Positions 9,361 to 16,564 of a stretch of 64,000 bases of DNA are shown one piece after another (position 1 is the stretch's first letter; every line of letters starts with the position of its first letter). This DNA is from Myceligenerans salitolerans (lineage in GTDB: Bacteria; Actinomycetota; Actinomycetes; Actinomycetales; Cellulomonadaceae), in NCBI RefSeq assembly GCF_017349295.1, contig NZ_JAFMPK010000009.1:1-64000 (forward strand), written 5' to 3'. The notes beneath the pieces are model-generated. The model was not told the DNA's origin and did no database searches. It was given only the letters and a program-made list of their open reading frames with translations. The position numbers were made by a program, and so were the translations under genes.

Positions 9361-10649
9361 CCCGGCACGATCACCCGCCGGGCGGCGCGGCGCCGGACCA
9401 CGCGGAGCGGGACGGCGCCGTCCGCGGGCCACAGCACGCGCAGCAGCGCGGAGATCTCCGCACGCGCGAGCGCCGCGCCGAGACAGAGATGGCGGCCCGC
9501 TCCGAACCAGAGCTGGCGGGTCTCCCGGACGTACTCCCGGTCCGCGCGGAACGGTCCCGCGGCCGCGTTCGCCGACCAGACCAGCAGCATGATCCGGTCA
9601 CCCGCGCGCAGGCGGGCACCGCCGATCTCGACGTCGCGGGAGACGCCGCGTCCGATGACCGACGCAGGGCTCGTCACCCGTAGCCCTTCGCGGACCACCG
9701 GCTCCCAGGGGTCCGTGCCCGGTGGAGTCGTGGCGGACGACGAGGTGTCCGCACCGGCGGGTCCGGTGCCGGCCGCACCGGCAGCCAGTGCGGCGAGCAG
9801 GCGGTGCTGTTCGCCGGTGTCGACCAGGAGCGCCGTCGTGCGCATCATGGCGCTCGCGGACGTCTCCGTCCCGGCGACCATGAGCAGGCCCGCCAGGCCG
9901 GTGGTCTCCTCGAGGCCCAGCCCGAGCTCACGGGCACGGCCCAGGAGGCGCGTCGGGGGTGCGGTACGGAAGGCCTCGGGCACGCCCGCGGTCAGCTCGT
10001 CGGTGATGAGCTTCGCCTCGGCGATCGCGGTGGGGGACAGCGTGGTGGACGTGGCGGTGCCCAGGGCGAGCTTCGCGAGCCGCTCGCCGGTGCGGAAGGC
10101 GGCGAGCGCCCCGTTGTCGTCGGGCCACGCGGGGGCGGTGCCGGGGCTGGTGTCGGCGTCGGGGCCGGGGCCGGCGGGCGCCGGGATGCCGAGGAGCTCG
10201 ATCATCATGCGGCCGACGAGCACGCGTGCGGTGTGGGCGATGTCGACGGGCTCGCCGGCGGACAGCCGCGTGCCGACGTCGCTCAGGACCGGTCCCCAGG
10301 CCTCCGCCACGAGTTCGGCGGCAGATCTCTCGGTGAACAGGTCGCGGGCGCGCGTGCGCAGGTCGTGGTGGCCCGGACCGTCGAACAGGTCGCGCACCCA
10401 CTCGCCGAGGATCTGTGCCCAGAGGTCGCCGACGCCGCCCTCGCCCACCATCGTGAAGGATCGGTGGTCCTTGAGGACCTCGCGCGCGACGACGGGGTCA
10501 CCGGTCACCCAGCCGATACCGGGGACACTGCGGATCGCGGGCCCTGGCAGACGTGCGAGGCCTTGTCCGGCGAGGAGGAGTCCGGCCATCGCGGGGCGCG
10601 CTCGCCAGAGCAGCCCGAGCTCGTGCCGGGTGGTGGGCAGCGGAGTCAT
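9330..10649 (-). CDS. Cytochrome P450 (first of two paralogues)
   Basis: A 439-residue soluble bacterial P450. Visible landmarks are the I-helix oxygen-activation motif MVAGTETSAS, the K-helix ExxR in EGLRVTSP and the heme-thiolate loop FGAGRHLCLG near residue 393. Two Pro/Gly/Ser-rich inserts (about residues 171-190 and 290-308) are unusual for the fold. It is divergent from the OleA-like gene across 71 bp and related to the P450 at 12750, sharing the patterns VxDLW-x-x-IL and RRxxVPxYxELV. It probably hydroxylates or desaturates the island's product. The redox partner is not in the window. Confidence 0.88.
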   Translation of the reverse strand: MTPLPTTRHELGLLWRARPAMAGLLLAGQGLARLPGPAIRSVPGIGWVTGDPVVAREVLKDHRSFTMVGEGGVGDLWAQILGEWVRDLFDGPGHHDLRTRARDLFTERSAAELVAEAWGPVLSDVGTRLSAGEPVDIAHTARVLVGRMMIELLGIPAPAGPGPDADTSPGTAPAWPDDNGALAAFRTGERLAKLALGTATSTTLSPTAIAEAKLITDELTAGVPEAFRTAPPTRLLGRARELGLGLEETTGLAGLLMVAGTETSASAMMRTTALLVDTGEQHRLLAALAAGAAGTGPAGADTSSSATTPPGTDPWEPVVREGLRVTSPASVIGRGVSRDVEIGGARLRAGDRIMLLVWSANAAAGPFRADREYVRETRQLWFGAGRHLCLGAALARAEISALLRVLWPADGAVPLRVVRRRAARRVIVPGYEELVVARS

Positions 10650-10720
10650 GGGGAGAGTGTGCCGTGCCGTGCGGCGGACTTGTGTCGGAGGTGTCGGCCA
10701 GGGTCGCTACCGTGTGCCAG

Positions 10721-11941
10721 GTGTCGATAGAAACCACGGCCGCCGTCGAACCTCCGACCGCGGTCGAGCCATCGGCCGCCGTCGTACCGGGGCCGACGCC
10801 TCCTGTCGCCTGGATCGCGGGGGTCGCCGTCCATCTACCTGCGGAGACGCGGGACGTCGCTGCGGTCGAGCGGGAGCTGCACCGACGGAACCCGAAAGTG
10901 GTGCCGCGGATCCCCATGGTCTCCCGGCTGACAGGTGCGCGGCGGGTCCATGTCGCGGAGGACGACGAGCAGGCGTCCGATCTCGCGGTGGCGGCCGCTC
11001 GGAAGGTGCTCGCCGGAGCCGGGCTGGCGCCGTCGGACGTCGACCTGCTGATCTTCGCGTCGGCGTCGCAGGACATGGTCGAACCTGCCACCGCGCACAT
11101 CACCGCCGCGAAGCTGGGCGCGTCGTGCCCGGTGATGGACGTGAAGAACGCCTGCAACTCGGTGCTGAACGGGATCGAGGTGGCCGAGGCGCTGATCGGT
11201 ACGGGTCGCTACCAGCGGGTGCTGATCGCCTGTGGTGAGATGCCGAGCCGCGCCGTGCGGCGGGACGTGCCGGACCGGGCGACGTACGCGTTGTCGGCGC
11301 CGGGGTACACGATGTCCGACGCCGGTGCGGCGGTGCTCGTCGAGGCGGCGCGCGGCGCTGGTGGGCCGGAGACGCCGGGCTTGCAGGGAGTGGGCTTGCA
11401 GGGGACGGGGCTGGACGGGGCCGCTTTGGACACGGCGGGCTTGGGCGGGGCCGCCCTCGACGCGGAGCTCGCCGGCCTGGCGGGGGCGATGCCGTCGGGC
11501 ATCCTGGCGTCGGCGTTCACGGCGGCGTCCCGGCACTGGGACGTCGGGATGCTGCCGGGTGGTGGCACGTTCAACCCGCGTGATCCCGAACGCAGCTACT
11601 TCGAGATCGACGGGTCTCGGCTGCGGGAGGCGTTCGACGAACTCGGACCCGAGGTGGTCGTCGAGGCGATGTCGAAGGCAGGTGTGACGTGGGAGGAGAT
11701 CGGATTCGTCGCGGTGCACCAGGTGGCCGTGGCCTATCTGGACGACGTGTTCGCAAGCCTGGGAGTGCCCCGGGAGCGCGCGATCGTGACGATCGGCGAC
11801 CACGGGAACGTGGCCTCGGCGAGCCTGCCGCTGCAGCTCAGCCTGGCGGAGCAGACGGGGCGGCTCCGGCGTGGGGACGTGGCCCTGCTGGTCGGCCTCG
11901 CCGGCGGGATCAGCATGGGGGCGATGGTGGTGCGGTGGTGA
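10721..11941 (+). CDS. OleA-like thiolase / 3-oxoacyl-ACP synthase III family enzyme
   Basis: A 406-residue ketosynthase-III-fold protein. The catalytic triad is readable: Cys145 in KNACNS, His333 in AVHQVA and Asn363 in DHGNVA. DMVEPATA (Glu121) matches the (L/V)EP(A/S)TA motif whose Glu is the base in OleA, which condenses two acyl-CoAs head to head. GTG 10721 is preferred because TACCGT ends seven bases before it. The first 28 residues are Pro/Ala/Val-rich, and residues about 220-249 are a pentapeptide-like insert absent from normal KAS III. It overlaps the glycosyltransferase as GTGA. OleC- and OleD-like genes follow in the island, supporting the OleA reading over fatty-acid FabH. Confidence 0.78.
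   Translation: MSIETTAAVEPPTAVEPSAAVVPGPTPPVAWIAGVAVHLPAETRDVAAVERELHRRNPKVVPRIPMVSRLTGARRVHVAEDDEQASDLAVAAARKVLAGAGLAPSDVDLLIFASASQDMVEPATAHITAAKLGASCPVMDVKNACNSVLNGIEVAEALIGTGRYQRVLIACGEMPSRAVRRDVPDRATYALSAPGYTMSDAGAAVLVEAARGAGGPETPGLQGVGLQGTGLDGAALDTAGLGGAALDAELAGLAGAMPSGILASAFTAASRHWDVGMLPGGGTFNPRDPERSYFEIDGSRLREAFDELGPEVVVEAMSKAGVTWEEIGFVAVHQVAVAYLDDVFASLGVPRERAIVTIGDHGNVASASLPLQLSLAEQTGRLRRGDVALLVGLAGGISMGAMVVRW
11378..11467 (+). repeat. Six 15-bp units inside the OleA-like gene
   Basis: Six degenerate in-frame units encode GLQGV, GLQGT, GLDGA, ALDTA, GLGGA and ALDAE. Leucine recurs every fifth residue, as in pentapeptide-repeat solenoids, but the block is short. It lies between the strand containing DAGAAVLVEAA and the ASAFTAASRHWD helix. 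Confidence 0.75.
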
Positions 11942-12753
11942 GCGGGGGTCCGCGGCGGGATGGTGACGCGGGCGGGCAAGGTGACGCCGGGGTGCGGCTG
12001 GCCGTCGTCGTCCCGGCGTTGAACGAGGCGCACGAGCACGGGATCGCGCGCACGCTCGAGGCACTGCACGCGCAGGAGGACGACGACTTCGACCTGGTCG
12101 TGGTGGACAACGGTTCCACGGACGGGACCGCGGAACTGGTGCACGCGACGATCGCCCGGCTCGGGCGCGGACGGCGGTGGCAGGTGGTGCACGAGCCCCA
12201 GAAGGGGACGGGGGCCGCCGCCGACACGGGCATGCGGGTCGCGATCGCCCGCGGGGCGCAGCTTCTGGCCCGCACCGACGCCGACTGCCTGCCACCCCCG
12301 GGATGGACGCGAGCCGTCCGGGACGCGTTCCGCACGGGGGACGAGCTGATCGCGGGTCGGCTCGTCCCGCGGACGGACGACCGTCCCGTGTCGCGCGTGC
12401 AGCAGTCGGTGCTGGCGGGCGTCGTATGGCTGGCCGGCACGTTCGGCAAGGTGCGCCCCGGGAACCGTGGTGAGGGATACCTGGGCCCCTACGTGATGGC
12501 TCCGGGCTGCAACATGGCGATCACGGCGAACCTGTACGAGCGGGCGGGTGGGTTCCCGCGCACCAGGATCGAGGACGTGCACGAGGACCGGGCGCTGGTC
12601 AACGCGGTGCGCCGGCTGACGACCGCCTACGGGGAGCATCGCGGGGTGTGGGTACGCGCTTCCACCCGGCGGGTCCACGCGTGGGGTGTGGTGCGGACAC
12701 TGGGCTGGTACGCGGACCATCGGTACCGGCCCGAGATGGTGGACATCCGGTGA
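11938..12753 (+). CDS. Family 2 glycosyltransferase
   Basis: A 271-residue GT-A fold enzyme that would move a sugar from a nucleotide sugar to an unknown acceptor. It opens with VRLAVVVPALNEA, then DLVVVDNGSTDGT. The metal-binding DxD is RTDADC near residue 116 and the acceptor-loop region is EDVHEDRALV. There is no transmembrane segment. Its GTG start overlaps the OleA-like stop and its stop overlaps the following P450 start, both as GTGA, so it belongs to the same operon. A glycosyltransferase is not a standard part of ole clusters, so a glycosylated lipid product is plausible. Confidence 0.82.
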   Translation: MSGGPRRDGDAGGQGDAGVRLAVVVPALNEAHEHGIARTLEALHAQEDDDFDLVVVDNGSTDGTAELVHATIARLGRGRRWQVVHEPQKGTGAAADTGMRVAIARGAQLLARTDADCLPPPGWTRAVRDAFRTGDELIAGRLVPRTDDRPVSRVQQSVLAGVVWLAGTFGKVRPGNRGEGYLGPYVMAPGCNMAITANLYERAGGFPRTRIEDVHEDRALVNAVRRLTTAYGEHRGVWVRASTRRVHAWGVVRTLGWYADHRYRPEMVDIR

Positions 12754-14039
12754 CGGGCGGGGGCCGTGGCGCGGGGAGTTCGATGGTGGCACGTCCGTCG
12801 GAGGTTCGCCCGGCCGAGGCCCGATGGGAGGAACGCGTCCAGCGCGCCGCACATCCCGTCGCCTATCCCGCGGTGAGGGCGCTTCGGCATCGGCCGGTGG
12901 TGCGGATCCCCCGGGTCGGGCTGGTGGTGAACGACGCCACGCTCGCGCGAGAGGTGCTCCTCGACGTCGACCGCTACTCGAAGGTGGGCCCGGGAGCTCC
13001 GTCGGACCTGTGGACACCGATCCTCGGGCCGTCCGTGCTGCTGAACATGGAGGGTGCGGAACACGCCGCGATGCGCCGGGCGCTCGGCCCGATCTTCTCG
13101 CCACGCGCGGTGCGGGAGCTGGTCAGAGCGCCAGGGCAGGAGCAGGACTCGCGGGAGTCGGGTGCTACGGGACCGCTCGCCGGGATGGTGGCACGCCTCG
13201 GTGCGGGTGAGACCGTGGACCTCGCGCGTGTGGTCGCCGACCAGGCCGGAGCGGTGATCTGCGGGCTCGTGGGCCTCCCGCCCACCGATACGGCGGTACG
13301 GGAGTCGATGGCCGCGGCGCGGGCGGTGACGGGGATGGTCCGGCTGCATCGGCGTCGGCTCACGACGACACAGGTGGCGTACGCCCGGCGGGTGCTGGGC
13401 GAGCTGACGGCGTCCGCGCGCGACGCATACCGCCGGGGCGACGAGTCGACCGTTCCCGGGCGGATGCGCGGACTCGGGCTGTCGGAGCGCGAGGCGATGG
13501 GTGCGGTCGGGGCGTTCGTGCTGACGGGCACCGAGACGATCCAGTCGTTCGTGCCGAGGCTGCTCGCGATCGCGCACGACACCGGATGGATGGACCGGCT
13601 CCTGGGTTCGGCAGGAGACGGAGATCTGCGCCGCCGCGTCGTCGAGGAGGCGCTGCGGGTGACGGTCCCCACCCCGGCGATGCTGCGGTCGGTGCGCACC
13701 GCCGCCGTTCTGGGCGGTGAGCCGGTGCGCGACGGCGACCGGATCGTGATCGCGACGGTGAACTGCTGTCGTGCCGCTGGCGGCTTCGATCCGGAACGAC
13801 CCGTCGACCCCGACGTGCGGCACCTGTGGTTCGGGGCGGGGCCGCACTTCTGCCTCGGGATGCCGCTGGCCATGGCGCAGGTTGAGGCGGTGCTCGACGC
13901 CCTCGCGTCGCTGGCTGCGCACGGTCGGCAACTCGTGGTGGGACGACGACGGCCCGCGCGTGGGGTGCTCGTACCGGCGTACCAGGAACTCGTGCTCGCC
14001 GCACCGACGCCAGACCGGAGCCGGAGGGCCGGGACGTGA
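12750..14039 (+). CDS. Cytochrome P450 (second of two paralogues)
   Basis: A 429-residue P450 with I-helix VLTGTETIQS, K-helix EEALRVTVPTPAMLRS and heme loop FGAGPHFCLGMPLA. GTG 12750 overlaps the glycosyltransferase stop as GTGA and is preferred for that reason; ATG 12783, 11 codons later, is the alternative. The sequence aligns over its whole length with the P450 at 9330-10649 but lacks the Pro/Gly-rich inserts of that one. It is the last coupled gene before the antisense HNH gene interrupts the operon. Confidence 0.88.
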   Translation: MTGGGRGAGSSMVARPSEVRPAEARWEERVQRAAHPVAYPAVRALRHRPVVRIPRVGLVVNDATLAREVLLDVDRYSKVGPGAPSDLWTPILGPSVLLNMEGAEHAAMRRALGPIFSPRAVRELVRAPGQEQDSRESGATGPLAGMVARLGAGETVDLARVVADQAGAVICGLVGLPPTDTAVRESMAAARAVTGMVRLHRRRLTTTQVAYARRVLGELTASARDAYRRGDESTVPGRMRGLGLSEREAMGAVGAFVLTGTETIQSFVPRLLAIAHDTGWMDRLLGSAGDGDLRRRVVEEALRVTVPTPAMLRSVRTAAVLGGEPVRDGDRIVIATVNCCRAAGGFDPERPVDPDVRHLWFGAGPHFCLGMPLAMAQVEAVLDALASLAAHGRQLVVGRRRPARGVLVPAYQELVLAAPTPDRSRRAGT

Positions 14040-14095
14040 CGAGCGCCCGGAGGGCGGGCTGCCGATGAACGGGGCCCGTCGGGCGGGGCGAGTGC

Positions 14096-16312
14096 TCAGA
14101 ACGGCGGCGCTCCCGGATGGCGTCCACGGGGCTGATCGGCCTCCTCGTCTCCGGGTGCAGCGCTTGCCGTGGCGGGTGGTGTCGCGAGTGTCATGCCGTG
14201 AGCGAGCGCGTACCGGATGGTGGGATCGGTAATGGTGGGCTCGACGACGGCGGGCACGCCGCTGGGTGGGGACCAGTGTGTGATCCCGGTGTCCGCATCC
14301 CGGCTGACCGACCAGTCCGCATGCGTTTTCAGGTTGTGGTGTCTGCGGCATAGAGCATGAAGGTTCGTCGCGCGTGTCTGGCCTGGCTCGCTCGGCGCGT
14401 AGTCGTGATCGTGGTCGAACGCGTCGATGTGATCCAGGTCCAGGACCGTGCGGCCCGCGGCCAGAGCCGGCCGGTCACAGCCCGGGAACCGGCAGGTGCG
14501 GTCACGGGCGCCCACGGCGGCTCGTAGCGTGGCTCCGGGGGCGTAGGTGCGGGTGGAGTAGTCGGTGAGAACACCGGTGACCGGGTCGGTCAGGAGCCGC
14601 CGCCACGTGCTGTCGGCGGCGATGCGCGCAGCCGTGTCGGCCGGGATGGGGCCGATGCCCTCCAGGATGCCGGGAGTGATGTCCCCGGGGTCCAGGAGCA
14701 TGGTGGCGGGCACGGTCACGTTCACGACGGTGGTCACGTCCACCACGCGGATCCGTGTGCCGAGTGCCGCCGTATCGCCGCCTGTATTCGGGCGTCCGAT
14801 GTACTGGTTTCCTATGCTCTGTTCTCCCACGTTCTGGCTTCCAGTATTCCGGCTGCTCGTCCTGTCGGTGCTGCCCTGTGCGGAGCCGGTGAGCGTGCTG
14901 CCGTGCGGGTCGTGCGACCGGTCGTGCGGGACGGGGATCAGGTCGGTGTCCAGCACGGGCTCGACCAGTCGTGGCGGCTCGACGACCTCGCCGTCACGAC
15001 CACCGTTGTCACCATGGTTGCGACCACCTTTGTCGTGGTCGGCGTCGCGGTTGTCAGCGGCGTCATCGCAGCCGTTGTGCGACTCGTTGATGGTGCCGTC
15101 GAGGTTGTCGTCCGTCTCGTCGGCGGGACACGGCAGGACGAGGCGACCGGTGACCAGCGCGGCCAGTGCTGCGGCACGGAGGGTGCCCAGAGGGCGCGCC
15201 TCCCCGGGGACATCCTTGAGTGCCTTGGCGGCGGCCTGGACGGTGTTGAACGTACGAGCCGCGTCCACCACGGGCATGTCGGCGACGATGCGCCCCATGC
15301 CGGGACCCGCCGGCTCGGCCCACACGTTGCACCGCTCCACGACGTCCCGCTGACGCGCTCTCCTGCCGTGCAGCACCGCGGCACGTGCGTTCAGCTGCTC
15401 ACTGACCCAGCGCCACGTGCGGGTGCGGGCGCTCGGCAGCAGATCCTCGATGGCCTCGCCACGTTCCTGAGGCGTCAGGTCGGTGCCAGCACGCAGGAAC
15501 GTGTCGACCTTCTTCGCATCGATGTGTCCGGCGGCCAGTGCTTCGGCAAGCCGCGGGTAGCGGGACGTACCCTCACCCCGCATCGCGATCTGCCATCCCT
15601 CACCGGAAGTCACGTGCAGTCCGGCGGCGATCTCGCCAGCGGCCGAGTCTCGTCCCAACGGGCCGTCCGTGCGGGTCATCAACTCCGCCGCAACCCGCGC
15701 CTGAGCGGCACGCACCCAGGAGGCGACCCGCTCCCAGCCTGCGATCACGCGTCGCAGGTCGCCATCATCCAGGCTCGCCGGTGCACGCTCGCCGGTGTCG
15801 GTCACGTGCGTCACGCCGCCCGACCCGTCGCCGGTGCCGAACCGCGTCTCCAGGCCGGTCAGGTTCTGCAACGTGCTGACCAGCGCCACACCCGGGGGCA
15901 GGTGGTCCACGTCCTCGAGCAGCAGCCCCGTGACGTCCACAACCACGACCCCGCCGCACGCACCCGAAACGCCCCGGCTCGTGCCGCCATCAGCGCGCCT
16001 CACGCCACCATGCGGACCGGCAGGTCCGGGGCCGATGTTCTCCTCCTCCTGGTGGATGTACGGGTTCGTCGCCAGAATCGCGGCGAGCTCCTGCTCGCTG
16101 TGGTCCGGCGGCAACAGCAGTTTCCCGAACGCGTCCACCAGTCCCGCGTCGTCCGAGGAGCAACCATCCGGCCCCCGGCCATCGAGTGCTGGCGCGAACT
16201 CTGCGGCGGACCGGTACCCGACCTCGCCGGTGGGACCGACCCACTCCACCTCGCCACGTCGCACGTCGATCTCGGGAGCGCGACTCGCGTCGTCGAAGGT
16301 TGAACCGGTCAT
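14096..16312 (-). CDS. DUF222 / HNH endonuclease domain protein (13E12 repeat family)
   Basis: A 738-residue protein with an N-terminal DUF222-like helical region (about residues 130-350) and a C-terminal HNH domain. The HNH part is CRFPGCDRPALAAG, then LDLDHIDAFDHD and NLHALCRRHHNLKTH, with the conserved Cys and His residues present. The middle (about residues 390-510) is Asp/Asn/Gly-rich and holds five-residue repeats. Such genes are multi-copy in many actinobacteria and behave as mobile or selfish genes; their nuclease role is mostly inferred. It lies antisense between the second P450 and the OleC-like gene, and is longer and less GC-biased than its neighbours. Confidence 0.88.
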   Translation of the reverse strand: MTGSTFDDASRAPEIDVRRGEVEWVGPTGEVGYRSAAEFAPALDGRGPDGCSSDDAGLVDAFGKLLLPPDHSEQELAAILATNPYIHQEEENIGPGPAGPHGGVRRADGGTSRGVSGACGGVVVVDVTGLLLEDVDHLPPGVALVSTLQNLTGLETRFGTGDGSGGVTHVTDTGERAPASLDDGDLRRVIAGWERVASWVRAAQARVAAELMTRTDGPLGRDSAAGEIAAGLHVTSGEGWQIAMRGEGTSRYPRLAEALAAGHIDAKKVDTFLRAGTDLTPQERGEAIEDLLPSARTRTWRWVSEQLNARAAVLHGRRARQRDVVERCNVWAEPAGPGMGRIVADMPVVDAARTFNTVQAAAKALKDVPGEARPLGTLRAAALAALVTGRLVLPCPADETDDNLDGTINESHNGCDDAADNRDADHDKGGRNHGDNGGRDGEVVEPPRLVEPVLDTDLIPVPHDRSHDPHGSTLTGSAQGSTDRTSSRNTGSQNVGEQSIGNQYIGRPNTGGDTAALGTRIRVVDVTTVVNVTVPATMLLDPGDITPGILEGIGPIPADTAARIAADSTWRRLLTDPVTGVLTDYSTRTYAPGATLRAAVGARDRTCRFPGCDRPALAAGRTVLDLDHIDAFDHDHDYAPSEPGQTRATNLHALCRRHHNLKTHADWSVSRDADTGITHWSPPSGVPAVVEPTITDPTIRYALAHGMTLATPPATASAAPGDEEADQPRGRHPGAPPF
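14785..14859 (-). repeat. Five 15-bp units inside the HNH gene
   Basis: On the minus strand the block encodes the five-residue series NTGSQ, NVGEQ, SIGNQ, YIGRP and NTGGD. Gly recurs at each third position of the unit. It lies in the low-complexity linker between DUF222 and HNH. Confidence 0.6.
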
Positions 16313-16477
16313 CAGCCGCCGCCTCCGTCCCCTGCTGGTTCTTCGCTGTTGTGTTCGATCCTATGTGTGCCACACGGGTTTCGCCATCAGAAAGTGGGAT
16401 CTGTGGATAACTTGTCACATCGGCGATGAGAGTGTTCTGATGGAGCCGGCACAACGGCACGGCGAAGGAGACGTTAG

Positions 16478-16564
16478 ATGTACGCACCGACACGCGGCCG
16501 GCTCACGGAACGTCGGAGTCTGGGCCACGCACCGCCGATGCTCGGTTACGTTCGGGTCCCGTGA
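16478..16564 (+). CDS. Possible 28-residue ORF coupled to the OleC-like gene
   Basis: ATG 16478 follows a strong ribosome-binding sequence, GAAGGAG, by 7 bases. The frame runs 28 codons (MYAPTRGRLTERRS...) and its stop overlaps the GTG of the next gene as GTGA, the same junction type seen at the other joints of this island. Third-position GC is lower than in neighbouring genes. It could be a translational-coupling leader, the remnant of a gene cut by the HNH element, or chance. The product resembles nothing known to me. Confidence 0.35.
   Translation: MYAPTRGRLTERRSLGHAPPMLGYVRVP

Noticed and set aside
14073-14232. Short frame starting MNGARRAGRV after the second P450
   Set aside because: It begins in ATGA style but runs antisense into the HNH gene's 3' end, has low third-position GC for this genome and matches no family. 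It could be a gene remnant, but support is too weak.
14903-16303. 466-codon plus-strand frame opposite the HNH gene
   Set aside because: The minus-strand frame encodes DUF222 and HNH motifs. The plus frame has no recognisable domain and runs antisense throughout.
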